From contig NZ_WVTD01000002.1 of the NCBI RefSeq assembly GCF_009856825.1, forward strand, positions 186,001 through 250,000: a stretch of 64,000 bases of DNA, in the 5' to 3' direction. Numbering within the stretch: the stretch's first letter is position 1; each line of letters starts with the position of its first letter. Below are positions 1-8,155 of the stretch, piece after piece. The notes under the pieces are model-generated. The model did no database searches. It saw nothing but the letters and a program-made list of their open reading frames with translations, and had not been told where the DNA came from. The position numbers and the translations under genes were made by a program. Origin of the DNA: Novosphingobium silvae (GTDB lineage Bacteria > Pseudomonadota > Alphaproteobacteria > Sphingomonadales > Sphingomonadaceae).

Positions 1-13
1 TCCAGGTGAAGGC

Positions 14-352
14 ATGGCCCGAAAGCATTCGAAACACGGTTCCTACGATGACATGCCCGCCGAGGACGAGCCCGAGACCCCGCCGCCGCCGTGCTGGCTC
101 TGCGGCCGGTCCACGGGCAAGACCATCGTCTGGCACCATCCCGTCCCCAAGAGCCGGGGCGGGCGCGACGTGGTGCCGATGCATTCCATCTGCCAGCAGA
201 CGCTGATCGCGAACTTCACCAATTCCGAACTCCAGCGTCATGGAATGGACGTGGAAGGCCTGCTGGCCGACCCGAACGTGCGCAAGTTCGTGGACTGGGT
301 CGCCAACAAGGACCCCGATTTTACCGCAACGATCACCAAGAAACGCCGCTGA
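14..352 (+). CDS. HNH-type zinc-binding protein
   Basis: A 112-residue protein with an AGGTGAAGG ribosome site just before the ATG. It shows a treble-clef, HNH-like arrangement: C27-x2-C30 (CWLC), a His pair at 41-42 in a WHHPVPKSRGG segment, then H57-x2-C60. The N-terminal 25 residues are acidic and Pro-rich and look disordered. HNH folds bind zinc and many are nucleases, but short chromosomal versions like this have no established target. It converges on cobS with a shared hairpin terminator between them. Function is not known; nuclease activity is only an inference from the fold. Confidence 0.75.
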   Translation: MARKHSKHGSYDDMPAEDEPETPPPPCWLCGRSTGKTIVWHHPVPKSRGGRDVVPMHSICQQTLIANFTNSELQRHGMDVEGLLADPNVRKFVDWVANKDPDFTATITKKRR

Positions 353-381
353 CGCGCCCTTCATGCGGCCGGAATGAACAA

Positions 382-410
382 GGGCGCGACTTCCTGCAGA
401 AATCGCGCCC
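382..410. terminator. Bidirectional hairpin between HNH gene and cobS
   Basis: Perfect 8-bp inverted repeat GGGCGCGA / TCGCGCCC with a 13-nt loop. It lies between the convergent stops of the HNH gene and cobS. On the minus strand it is followed by TTGTTC, on the plus strand by CGTTTCG. Likely a shared terminator; the U-tracts are short. Confidence 0.5.
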
Positions 411-465
411 CGTTTCGATGAGCTGACGGCCGGTCTGATCAGCCGGACCGTCGTTGCCCGCTGGC

Positions 466-1458
466 TTAGGCCTTGGCGACGACGCTTTCGGGCAAGTCCT
501 GACCGAATACCCGCTGGTAATATTCGGCCACCAGCATCCGCTCGGTCTCGTCGCACTTGTTGAGGAACGAGAGGCGGAAGGCGAAACCCACGTCGTTGAA
601 GATCGCCGCGTTCTGCGCCCACGTGATGACGGTACGCGGGCTCATGACGGTGGAGATGTCGCCGTTCATGAAGCCCTGGCGGGTGAAGTCCGCAACCTTG
701 ACCATCTGCGCAATGGTGGCTTCCTCGATCTGCGACACCTTCTTGGCGACGATGCCGGTCTCGGTTTCACCCGGCAGATAGTTCAGCGCAACCACCAGGT
801 TCCAGCGGTCCATCTGGCCCTGGTTGATCTGCTGCGTGCCATGATAGAGGCCCGACGTGTCACCCAGGCCAACGGTGTTGGCCGTGGCGAAGAGGCGGAA
901 GTTCCGGTCCGGACGGATGACGCGGTTCTGGTCGAGCAGGGTCAGCTTGCCCTCGGTCTCGAGGATACGCTGGATCACGAACATCACGTCGGGACGACCG
1001 GCGTCGTACTCGTCGAAGACCAGCGCCACCGGATGCTGCAGCGCCCATGGCAGCAGGCCTTCGCGGAACTCCGTCACCTGCATGCCGCCGCGCAGGACGA
1101 TCGCGTCGCGGCCAATGAGGTCGATGCGGCTGATGTGCGCATCGAGGTTGATGCGGATGCACGGCCACTTCAGCCGCGCGGCCACCTGCTCGATGTGCGT
1201 GGACTTGCCGGTGCCGTGGTAGCCCTGCACCATCACACGCCGGTTGTAGGCAAAGCCCGCCAGGATCGCGAGCGTGGTGTCGGGATCGAAGACGTAGGTC
1301 TCGTCAAGGTCGGGCACGCGTTCGTCCGCGACCGAGAAGGCGGGAACCTTCCAGTCGATGTCGATCCCGAAAGTCTCGCGCACGTCGACTTCGATGTCGG
1401 GAGCGGCCAGCACGGTGGCGTCGCGGTTTTCGGCGGCGATGTTCTTGGAGTCTGTCAT
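466..1458 (-). CDS. cobS: Cobaltochelatase CobS-type AAA+ ATPase
   Basis: 330 residues; MoxR/CobS-class AAA+ ATPase. Walker [10 protein letters not shown] is at about residues 79-87 and Walker B ALVFDEYD at about 144-151, followed by a sensor-1-like LFATANT. CobS normally works with CobT and CobN to insert cobalt into hydrogenobyrinic acid a,c-diamide in aerobic B12 synthesis; many alphaproteobacteria carry cobS/cobT without nearby corrin genes. The start was set at MTDSKN, where the CobS similarity begins; the reading frame is open further upstream but has no CobS-like sequence there. No cobT is in view; it may lie left of the window. The family call is firm; a role in B12 synthesis is inferred. 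Confidence 0.9.
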   Translation of the reverse strand: MTDSKNIAAENRDATVLAAPDIEVDVRETFGIDIDWKVPAFSVADERVPDLDETYVFDPDTTLAILAGFAYNRRVMVQGYHGTGKSTHIEQVAARLKWPCIRINLDAHISRIDLIGRDAIVLRGGMQVTEFREGLLPWALQHPVALVFDEYDAGRPDVMFVIQRILETEGKLTLLDQNRVIRPDRNFRLFATANTVGLGDTSGLYHGTQQINQGQMDRWNLVVALNYLPGETETGIVAKKVSQIEEATIAQMVKVADFTRQGFMNGDISTVMSPRTVITWAQNAAIFNDVGFAFRLSFLNKCDETERMLVAEYYQRVFGQDLPESVVAKA

Positions 1459-1522
1459 TGCAAGGCAATCGCCTAAAGGACAGGGCGCTGCATCGCAATA
1501 AGCTTTGCTCGCCCGGGCGCGC

Positions 1523-2251
1523 TCAACTCGCGCATTTGGGAGGCAGGCTGAACAGATCGATGAACCTTCGGGCGAGATCGGGATCGCCTTCCACGTCGAG
1601 ACCGGCATCGCTCGCCCCGTGCTTTCCATAGAAGACGGCGAGATAAGGGAAGCCGGCGGGGGCCGAAAAGCGCAGGTCGGGCTCAGGTCCGTCATCGCCG
1701 GCGGGATGGATGCGCAGCTCGCCTTCCGCGAACGTCGCCAGGAATCGCGCCGAGCCAACTTTGAAAAGCGCGGTGAGCGACAGGTCGCCTATCCGCTCCG
1801 CCACGATCATCGTGCGCATTGACAGCATCAGCGAAACCGGCGTGATCGGCAGCGTAGGGTCGTGCAGCGTGGATCGCACCGCCCAGCGCCCCAGTTCCTG
1901 CATGACCGGCTCCAGCGCCAGGCCCCACTCGGTAAGCTGGTAGACCTGCACCGATGCGGGTGGCGGCAGCAGGACGCGGCGGACGATCCCGCTGCGCTCC
2001 AGGCTCTCGAGGCGCTCCGTCAGCGTCTTGGCGCTGAGCCCCGGCAACTCGGCCCGGATTTCCCCGAAACGTCTGGGGCCAAGCATCATCTCCCGTATGA
2101 TCGGCAGCGACCAGCGCTCCCCGATCAGTTCCATCGCGAAGGCCGCGCCGCAGGCATCCCCGTACCAGCGACCATGCGGACCGGCCGCCTCCCCGCCTGC
2201 CACTCGCCTGATCGTGCCCGGAGCACCGCTTGTTTCTTTTTGCAACTTCAT
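1523..2251 (-). CDS. HxlR-family transcriptional regulator with C-terminal extension
   Basis: 242 residues. Residues about 30-125 form an HxlR winged helix: an N-terminal Cys in [17 protein letters not shown], followed by a recognition helix around [18 protein letters not shown]. The remaining ~115 residues resemble the SCP2-like domain often fused to HxlR regulators. HxlR proteins usually respond to electrophiles or redox changes through the N-terminal Cys. It is transcribed away from the glyoxalase/GST cassette with only 80 bp between starts, so it probably controls that cassette and itself. A GCAAC-N6-GTTGC dyad overlaps its start codon. Confidence 0.88.
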   Translation of the reverse strand: MKLQKETSGAPGTIRRVAGGEAAGPHGRWYGDACGAAFAMELIGERWSLPIIREMMLGPRRFGEIRAELPGLSAKTLTERLESLERSGIVRRVLLPPPASVQVYQLTEWGLALEPVMQELGRWAVRSTLHDPTLPITPVSLMLSMRTMIVAERIGDLSLTALFKVGSARFLATFAEGELRIHPAGDDGPEPDLRFSAPAGFPYLAVFYGKHGASDAGLDVEGDPDLARRFIDLFSLPPKCAS

Positions 2252-2268
2252 GGTTGCCTTTAGTTACC
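2242..2268. promoter_or_regulatory. Candidate HxlR operator in divergent promoter
   Basis: GCAAC (2242-2246), six bases, then GTTGC (2253-2257) form a perfect dyad across the regulator's start codon. A second half-site-like GTTACC lies at 2263-2268, so GTTGCC and GTTACC are spaced about one helical turn apart. The position between divergent starts fits autoregulation and control of the downstream cassette. The assignment is inferred from position and symmetry only. Confidence 0.4.
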
Positions 2269-2331
2269 GCGAGAGGCACCGTCGGGCAAGAGGCGATTCG
2301 CGAGAGGTCGCCCTTCAGAAGGAGAGACGGC

Positions 2332-2760
2332 ATGACCCGCATGATCTTCGTGAACCTTCCCGTGACCGACCTCGAACGCGCCAAGGCATTCTATTCCGGC
2401 CTCGGCTTCGCGAACGAGCCGCGCTTCACCGACGATACCGCGGCCTGCGTGGTCTGGTCCGAAACGATCTTCGTCATGCTCCTCACCCACGCGAAGTGGC
2501 GGACCTTCACTGACCGCCCGATCCCCGACGCCGCCTCCAGCGAAGTGATGCTCTGCCTCTCGTGCGAGAGCCGGGACGAGGTCGCGGCCATGAACGCGGG
2601 GGTCGCAAGCCGGGGCGGCACCGCTGACATCAATCCGCCGCAGGACCATGGTTTCATGATGAGCCATGCGTTCGCGGATCCGGACGGCCATGTCTGGGAA
2701 GCGATGTGGATGGACCCGGCGGTCGCTTCCGGAGAAAAGGAGCCGTCGGTCGCAGCCTGA
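2332..2760 (+). CDS. VOC-family (glyoxalase/bleomycin resistance) protein
   Basis: 142 residues with a GAAGGAGAG ribosome site. One vicinal-oxygen-chelate fold of two beta-alpha-beta-beta-beta units: it opens MIFVNLPVTDLERAKAFYSGLG and ends DPDGHVWEAMWMDPA, the usual N- and C-terminal signatures. The substrate cannot be read from sequence. It is the first gene of the block downstream of the divergent HxlR regulator and 15 bp before a GST-like gene, suggesting thiol-dependent detoxification or ring modification. Confidence 0.85.
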   Translation: MTRMIFVNLPVTDLERAKAFYSGLGFANEPRFTDDTAACVVWSETIFVMLLTHAKWRTFTDRPIPDAASSEVMLCLSCESRDEVAAMNAGVASRGGTADINPPQDHGFMMSHAFADPDGHVWEAMWMDPAVASGEKEPSVAA

Positions 2761-2775
2761 ACGAAGGAGGAGACG

Positions 2776-3468
2776 ATGCCGATCGACCCTGACGCCGAAC
2801 TGGAAATCACCGCGTTCGAGTGGGTTCCCTCCTTCGCCCAAGGGCAGGTCCGCGACCTGCGCCCGCGTTGGGCCTGCGAGGAATACGGCGTGCCCTACCG
2901 CGTCCGCCTCATCAGCGCGGTCGAGCGGCCGAAGTGGTATTATGCCGACCAGCCTTGGGGGCAGGTTCCTTTCGTGCGGGACGGTGCGGTTCGTGTATTC
3001 GAAAGCGGCGCCACGCTGATCCACATAGCCGAGAAGGCCGGCGCGCTTCCCCCGCAAGGCTCGCAGGAGCGGGCACGCGTGCTGAGCTGGCTACTGGCCG
3101 CCTTCAACTCGGTAGAGCCACTGATGATGGAGCTTGCCAACGTCTCGATCTTCTCGCGCAAGGAAGTATGGGCGGGGCTGCGCAAGCCCTCGCTCGTCGC
3201 CGAACTCGACACGCGGCTGTCGCGGCTGGAGGCGGCGCTGGACGGCGAATGGCTGGCAGGCGACTTCTCGGTCGCCGACATTGCGATGGCGACGATCCTG
3301 CGCGCGCTGCCCGGTTCGGGAGCAGGCGCGCAGGTGCTGGACGGCCACCTCGCCCTCGCCGCCTACCTCGAGCGTGCCCTCGCCCGCCCCGCTTTCGCGC
3401 GCGCGCTCGACGCGCAGCTCGCCCCCTTTGCCGAACACGATCCCAGGATGCAGAAGGAAGGAGCCTAG
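2776..3468 (+). CDS. Glutathione S-transferase family protein
   Basis: 230 residues. The N-terminal thioredoxin-like domain (about 10-85) includes the cis-Pro segment WGQVPFVRDG and an ESGATLIHIAE segment typical of GSTs. The C-terminal all-helical domain (about 95-220) has the GST motif LAGDFSVADIAMATIL. An AGGAGGAGA ribosome site precedes the ATG, and only 3 bases separate its stop from the next gene. It probably conjugates or isomerises with glutathione alongside the neighbouring VOC proteins; substrate unknown. Confidence 0.88.
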   Translation: MPIDPDAELEITAFEWVPSFAQGQVRDLRPRWACEEYGVPYRVRLISAVERPKWYYADQPWGQVPFVRDGAVRVFESGATLIHIAEKAGALPPQGSQERARVLSWLLAAFNSVEPLMMELANVSIFSRKEVWAGLRKPSLVAELDTRLSRLEAALDGEWLAGDFSVADIAMATILRALPGSGAGAQVLDGHLALAAYLERALARPAFARALDAQLAPFAEHDPRMQKEGA

Positions 3469-3471
3469 GTC

Positions 3472-3843
3472 ATGACATACGTCGACGGTTTCGTGCTCGC
3501 CGTTCCCAGGGCGAACAAGGACAAGTTCATCGAGCATGCCCGCACGGGCGATGCGGTCTTCATGGAACAGGGCGCCACGCGCGTTCTCGAATGCTGGCAG
3601 GACGACGTGCCCCGCGGCAAGCAGACCGACTTCTTCGGCGCGGTCGCCTGCACCGAGGACGAGGCGGTGGTCTTCAGCTGGATCGAGTGGCCCGACAAGG
3701 CCACTCGCGACGCGGCGATGGGCAGGATGGAAGAGCTCATGAAGACCGATCCTCGCATGGACCCCGAGAGGAACCCCATGCCGTTCGACGGTGCGCGGAT
3801 GATCTACGGCGGCTTCTCGCCTGTCGTCACGCTGGAAGGATAG
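3472..3843 (+). CDS. DUF1428 family protein
   Basis: 123 residues, matching the usual length and conserved pattern of DUF1428: an MTYVDGFVLAVP opening, a central ECWQDDVPRGKQTDF segment, VVFSWIEWPDKATRD, and a PFDGARMIYGGF ending. The family adopts a ferredoxin-like dimeric alpha-beta barrel fold and often sits next to glyoxalase and SRPBCC genes, as here, but has no established reaction. Its tight spacing on both sides (3 and 4 bp) puts it in the cassette operon. Confidence 0.85.
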   Translation: MTYVDGFVLAVPRANKDKFIEHARTGDAVFMEQGATRVLECWQDDVPRGKQTDFFGAVACTEDEAVVFSWIEWPDKATRDAAMGRMEELMKTDPRMDPERNPMPFDGARMIYGGFSPVVTLEG

Positions 3844-3847
3844 GGCC

Positions 3848-4663
3848 ATGTCCACCGCCTTCGGCAGCTTCATCTGGTACGAGCTGATGACCAGCGATGC
3901 GGACGCGGCCGCCGCGTTCTATGGCCGCGTCGTAGGCTGGAAAGTCGGCGTCAACGTCATGCCGCAGGCCGGCATGGACTATCGCATGATCGAACGCGTC
4001 GATGGCGGCGGCGCGGCCTGCGGCTTCAGCGGCGGCATCTTCGCACTCGACGACGAGATGATCGGCCAAGGCGCCAAGCCGGGCTGGATGGGATACATCC
4101 ACGTTCCCGACGTAGATGCCAAGGTGGAGGAGATCGTGGCGGCGGGCGGGACCGTCCACGTGCCGGGCACCACGATGGAAGGGGTGGGCCGCTTCGCCAT
4201 GGTCGCAGACCCGCAGGGCAGCGCCTTCTACGTGATGACGCCCGAAGTCTCGGCCGAGGACGCGGCGGCCACGAGCGATGTCTTCACTGTCGACAAGCCG
4301 CAGACGATCCGCTGGAACGAACTTGCCGCCCCCGACGACGAAGCCGCGCTCTCCTTCTACACGCGCCATTTCGGCTGGACGCAGGAAGGCGGCATGCCGA
4401 TGGGCGAACTCGGCGAATACCGCTTCATCCAGTGCGACGGCGTCACGATCGGCGCGGTGATGCCTTACGCCGACTTCATGCCGGTGGCGGGCTGGACCTG
4501 CTACATCGGCGTCGACGACATCGACCGCGCCGTGGGCGAGGTTCAAAGCGGAGGCGGCCGCCTGCAGGGAGAGCCGCAGGAGATCCCCACCGGCGACTAT
4601 ACGGTCCACGCCTTCGACCCGCAGGGTGCCTGGTTCGGCCTTGTCGGTCCGCGTCGATCCTGA
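3848..4663 (+). CDS. Tandem-domain VOC-family protein
   Basis: 271 residues made of two glyoxalase-like modules. The first (about 1-125) opens FGSFIWYELMTSDADAAAAF and ends VADPQGSAFYVM. The second (about 140-265) opens IRWNELAAPDDEAALSFY and ends HAFDPQGAWFGLVG. This two-module form resembles hydroxylase-like VOC proteins of actinobacteria and alphaproteobacteria whose substrates are unknown. It begins 4 bp after the DUF1428 gene. Confidence 0.85.
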   Translation: MSTAFGSFIWYELMTSDADAAAAFYGRVVGWKVGVNVMPQAGMDYRMIERVDGGGAACGFSGGIFALDDEMIGQGAKPGWMGYIHVPDVDAKVEEIVAAGGTVHVPGTTMEGVGRFAMVADPQGSAFYVMTPEVSAEDAAATSDVFTVDKPQTIRWNELAAPDDEAALSFYTRHFGWTQEGGMPMGELGEYRFIQCDGVTIGAVMPYADFMPVAGWTCYIGVDDIDRAVGEVQSGGGRLQGEPQEIPTGDYTVHAFDPQGAWFGLVGPRRS

Positions 4664-4745
4664 ACGCAATCGCCGCGACGACGCGGATTGACGCGGCGCC
4701 GATGTTCCATCAATGTTCCACCATTCTGCTCGACGGAGAACGACG

Positions 4746-5372
4746 ATGGCCGACTATACGTTCTACACCAACCCGATGTCGCGCGGCCAGATCGTCCGCT
4801 GGGCGCTGCACGAAGCCGGCGCCGGCTACGAGCAGGTGCTGGTCGACTGGAAGGACAAGCCGCAGGCCTTCCTCGCCGCCAATCCCATGGGCAAGGTGCC
4901 CACGATTGTCCATCACGCCGAAGAAGGTGATCGGGTGGTGACCGAGGCAGCCGCGATCTGCCTCTACCTGGCCGAGATGCACCCCGAGGCCGGCCTGCTT
5001 CCCAACGATGCCGAAACGGCCGACTACTACCGCTGGACCTTGTTCGCCGCCGGACCGATCGAGCAGTCCATCACGTCGCGCGCGCTGAAGTTCGAACCCA
5101 GGCCCGAGCAGGAGATGCTGGCGGGCTGGGGCAGCTTCGAGCGCACCATCGATGCGATCGACGCCAAGCTGGAAGGGGCGGTGTGGATTTGCGGCGAACG
5201 CTTCACGATGGCTGACGTCTATGTCGGCAGCTCGATCGACTGGGGCATGACCTTTGGCATCATCCCGCCTCGCCCGGCGCTGGTCGCCTATGCGGAACGC
5301 TGCCAGTCCCGCCCTGCCTACAAGGCAGCCAAGGCGATCGACGGCAAGTTGATCGAGGAAATGAAGAAATGA
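4746..5372 (+). CDS. Glutathione S-transferase family protein
   Basis: 208 residues, starting at MADYTFYTNPMSRGQ with a GGAGAACG ribosome site; an in-frame ATG 33 bases upstream lacks one. The thioredoxin-like domain has NPMGKVPTIVHHAEEG (cis-Pro) and a VVTEAAAICLYLAEM helix. The C-terminal helical domain carries ICGERFTMADVYVGS. It is distinct in sequence from the first GST in the cassette. Its stop overlaps the next start by 4 bases (ATGA), implying translational coupling. Confidence 0.88.
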   Translation: MADYTFYTNPMSRGQIVRWALHEAGAGYEQVLVDWKDKPQAFLAANPMGKVPTIVHHAEEGDRVVTEAAAICLYLAEMHPEAGLLPNDAETADYYRWTLFAAGPIEQSITSRALKFEPRPEQEMLAGWGSFERTIDAIDAKLEGAVWICGERFTMADVYVGSSIDWGMTFGIIPPRPALVAYAERCQSRPAYKAAKAIDGKLIEEMKK

Positions 5373-5884
5373 CCGTGCCTGCAAAGGCCCGCGTCTGCCT
5401 GTGGTATGTGCGCGGCGCCGAAGACGCGGCAAGGTTCTATGCCGATGTCTTTCCCGACACGCGTGTGGCGGCAGTGCGCCACGCCCCGGCCGACTATCCC
5501 GACGGGTCCGCGGGCGATGTGCTCCTTGTGGAATTCACGCTGATGGGCATCGAATGCATCGGCCTCAACGGCGGCGAGCAGTTCCCGCAGTCCGAAGCGT
5601 TCTCGTTCCAGATCGCGACCGAGAGCCAGGAGGAGACCGATCGCTACTGGCATGCCATTGTCGGGAACGGCGGCGCGGAAAGCATGTGCGGCTGGTGCAA
5701 GGACCGGTGGGGGCTCAACTGGCAGATCACCCCGCGCGTCCTGACTGACGCCATCGCAAGCGCCGACCGCGCCGCCGCCGGTCGGGCCATGGAGGCGATG
5801 ATGACGATGCGCAGGATCGACATCGCCGCGATCCAGGCCGCTTTCGCGGCGAGCGCGGCAGAACCACGCCCCGCCCAGCCATGA
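5369..5884 (+). CDS. PhnB-like VOC family protein
   Basis: 171 residues. The sequence opens ARVCLWYVRGAEDAARFYADVFPD and contains GDVLLVEFTLMGIECIGLNGG, SFQIATESQEETDRYW and CKDRWGLNWQITPRVL, the pattern of the PhnB-like branch of the glyoxalase superfamily, often misnamed 3-demethylubiquinone methyltransferase. No methyltransferase motif is visible. It is translationally coupled to the GST upstream. Substrate unknown. Confidence 0.85.
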   Translation: MTVPAKARVCLWYVRGAEDAARFYADVFPDTRVAAVRHAPADYPDGSAGDVLLVEFTLMGIECIGLNGGEQFPQSEAFSFQIATESQEETDRYWHAIVGNGGAESMCGWCKDRWGLNWQITPRVLTDAIASADRAAAGRAMEAMMTMRRIDIAAIQAAFAASAAEPRPAQP

Positions 5885-5949
5885 CCGCGCGAGATTGACA
5901 CCGCCGCGCTCCTCCTCGCCGGGGAGCGCCATGCGGAAGGAGAGGATCC

Positions 5950-6413
5950 ATGTCGAACGAACTGTCGATCAGCCGCTTCATCGACGCTCCGCCCTCGAAG
6001 GTCTGGGAGGTGCTGGCAGAGCGGCAGGAGGAGTGGTGGTGCCCTGCCCCCTGGCGCGTTAAAGTGGACGAGCAGGATCGGCGCCCGGGCGGTGCCTGCC
6101 GGATGACCATGTACGGTCCTGACGGGAGGTCATGCCGCAGAACGGCATCTATCTGGCCTACGAGGAAGGGCGGCGCTTCGTCAGCACCGATGCCGTGGTC
6201 GATGACTTCCAGCCAAGCGGGCCTTTCATGATCGGCATCTGGGAGATCGCTGCGGAGGGCAAAGGCACCCGCTACACCGCCACCGCGCGTCACTGGACCG
6301 AGGAGGCCTGCAGGCAGCACGCCGAGATGGGCTTCACACAGGGGTGGAGCGCCTGCGCAGACCAGTTGGCGGCGATCTGCGAAAAGGAAGCCGGGACCGC
6401 CGCTCAAAGCTGA
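5950..6413 (+). pseudogene. SRPBCC/AHSA1-like gene split by a 1-base frameshift
   Basis: Two overlapping frames together make one SRPBCC (START/Bet v1-fold) protein of about 154 residues. The first frame runs from 5950 (MSNELSISRFIDAPPSKVWE) to about MYGPDG. The second continues from about 6127 as (E)VMPQNGIYLAYEEGRRF to GTAAQS at 6413. The break is at the G run 6124-6126: one extra G would restore a GPDGEVMPQNG reading. A GAAGGAGAGG ribosome site precedes the first ATG. It closes the HxlR cassette. This is either a genuine recent inactivation or a sequencing error; the rest of the gene is undamaged. Confidence 0.75.
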
Positions 6414-6470
6414 TGCGGCTCAGGCGCAAGGCGAACCCGGGCACTGTCGTCGCTCCCGGGCCGGAGTGGA

Positions 6471-7058
6471 TCAGGCGAAAGCCGCCGCCTTGCTCAGCAG
6501 CTGGTACGCCTCCACCACGCCTTGCAGCTTTTCCGCATGGCTGTGATCGCCGCCGTTGTGGTCGGGGTGATACTGGCGCAGCAACCGTGTGTAGCGCAGC
6601 CGCAGCGTCTTGCGATCAACATCGGCTTCCAGACCCAGCGCCAACAGCGCCCGCTGCTCGCCGGGGGTGAAGCGCTGCGTCTCTGCGCGCGTCTCGGCCC
6701 TGCGGCGGGCAACGTGCGCACGCGCGCGGGCCTGGATCGCCTCGAGCGGGTCGGCGAAATCCGCCCAGCGCGGCACCCCGTCGACGCCCGCGTCGGGACG
6801 GAAGGCGCGGGCCTGCGATTCCCAGCCATGCAGCGGCGACTGCGCCCGCAGGATCTCCTCGGTGTCCATGCCCTCGAAGTAGTCGTAACCCGAATTGAAC
6901 GCGCGTACGTGCTCCAGGCAGAACCAGCGATAGTCGCCGGGCCCATCGAAGCCCGAGGGCCGCCCGCCCGGCGCGCGGAACTCGCCCGCTTCCCTGCATC
7001 CGGGCCAGCTGCATTCGCGCCCGGATTCAACTCTTCCATGAAATCTCTGCTGTCTCAC
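6471..7058 (-). CDS. DnaJ-like (J-domain) protein
   Basis: About 195 residues. The N-terminus has a zinc-ribbon-like CSWPGC and a later WFCLEH, typical of an alphaproteobacterial family; the C-terminal ~60 residues are a J domain with the HPD tripeptide at about residue 163 (LRQYHPDHNGGD). J domains stimulate Hsp70 ATPase, but the client is unknown. I chose the GTG at 7058 (MRQQRFHGRVESG) because family members begin near RFHGRVE and a GGAAG site lies just upstream. An in-frame ATG at 7100 overlaps the bolA start codon and is less likely. Confidence 0.8.
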   Translation of the reverse strand: MRQQRFHGRVESGRECSWPGCREAGEFRAPGGRPSGFDGPGDYRWFCLEHVRAFNSGYDYFEGMDTEEILRAQSPLHGWESQARAFRPDAGVDGVPRWADFADPLEAIQARARAHVARRRAETRAETQRFTPGEQRALLALGLEADVDRKTLRLRYTRLLRQYHPDHNGGDHSHAEKLQGVVEAYQLLSKAAAFA

Positions 7059-7098
7059 CGGCTTCCAGATGGGACATCGATGGCCTAAATGGAACCCC

Positions 7099-7371
7099 AT
7101 GTCTGGACCACTCGAACAGGAAATGCGGCAGTTGCTGACCGCCGCCTTCGCCCCGACCGCGCTTGACGTGATCAACGATTCCGCCACTCACCGCGGCCAT
7201 ACGGGCGATGACGGCAGCGGCGAATCGCACTTCACCATCGTGATCGAAAGCCCGCGCTTCGCAGGCGTTTCGCGCCTGCAACGCCAGCGCCTCGTCAATG
7301 CAGCGCTCGGCGACATACCCGGCGAGCGCGTCCACGCGGTCGCGATCAAGGCGCGTGCTCCCGGCGAGTGA
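7099..7371 (+). CDS. BolA family protein
   Basis: 90 residues. The BolA signature is present: [29 protein letters not shown], including the invariant His and the F-x-G-x-x-x-x-x-R-x-R pattern, followed by [11 protein letters not shown]. BolA proteins pair with monothiol glutaredoxins in iron-sulfur handling and stress responses. It is divergent from the J-domain gene with about 40 bp between starts, so its promoter must overlap that gene's 5' end. Confidence 0.88.
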   Translation: MSGPLEQEMRQLLTAAFAPTALDVINDSATHRGHTGDDGSGESHFTIVIESPRFAGVSRLQRQRLVNAALGDIPGERVHAVAIKARAPGE

Positions 7372-7486
7372 ACTGACGCTCCTTTGTCGGGCCACAAAGC
7401 CACGCGCCGTTCCGCAAGATCGGCGCGTGAGGCCTGTGCGCCTTCGCCATTGCCCTTTGAAGCATCCGCGCCTAAATGCGCCGACC

Positions 7487-8155
7487 ATGCCGACATCCCT
7501 GACTTTCGCCGTGCCCAAGGGCCGTATCCTCGACGAAGCGCTGCCGCTGATGGCGCGTGCCGGCGTGGTGCCCGAGGCGGAGTTCCATGACAAGAAGTCG
7601 CGCGCACTCTCCTTCGCCTGCGAAAACAGCGACATGCGCCTCATCCGCGTACGCGCTTTCGACGTTGCGACTTTCGTGGCGCATGGCGCCGCGCAAGTCG
7701 GCATCGTCGGCTCCGACGTGGTGGAGGAGTTTGCCTACCCCGATCTCTATGCCCCGGTCGATCTCGACATCGGGCACTGCCGTCTTTCCGTGGCCGAGCC
7801 GGTCGGGGAGACGGGCAGCGCCCTGCCCTCGCACCTTCGAATTGCCAGCAAATACCCCAACCTTACCCGTCGCCACTTCGAGAAGCTGGGCGTTCAGGCC
7901 GAGGTCGTGAAGCTGAACGGCGCGATGGAGCTTGCCCCCTCGCTCGGGCTGTCGAGCCGCATTGTCGATCTTGTCTCGACCGGCCGCACGCTCAAGGAAA
8001 ATGGCCTCGTCGAGACAAGCCGAATCCTCGACATCTCCGCGCGCCTTATCGTGAACCGCGCCGCGCTGAAGACCGATCGGCGCGTTGCCGCTCTGGTCGA
8101 TGCGTTCCGCGCGCTCGTGGCCGAGGCCCGCGTGCCCGAAGCGGCAAGCGCCTGA
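7487..8155 (+). CDS. hisG: ATP phosphoribosyltransferase, short form
   Basis: 222 residues, the length of the short HisG form that needs the HisZ regulatory subunit; no hisZ is in the window. It catalyses the first step of histidine synthesis, joining ATP and PRPP. It begins [18 protein letters not shown], contains [12 protein letters not shown], and has the PRPP-binding segment [15 protein letters not shown]. The start at MPTSLTF fits the family; the frame is open further upstream without similarity. Its TGA overlaps the hisD ATG by one base. Confidence 0.95.
   Translation: MPTSLTFAVPKGRILDEALPLMARAGVVPEAEFHDKKSRALSFACENSDMRLIRVRAFDVATFVAHGAAQVGIVGSDVVEEFAYPDLYAPVDLDIGHCRLSVAEPVGETGSALPSHLRIASKYPNLTRRHFEKLGVQAEVVKLNGAMELAPSLGLSSRIVDLVSTGRTLKENGLVETSRILDISARLIVNRAALKTDRRVAALVDAFRALVAEARVPEAASA

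Noticed and set aside
454..1476. A 340-codon plus-strand frame opposite cobS
   Set aside because: CobS motifs are unmistakable on the minus strand; this frame has no recognisable domain.
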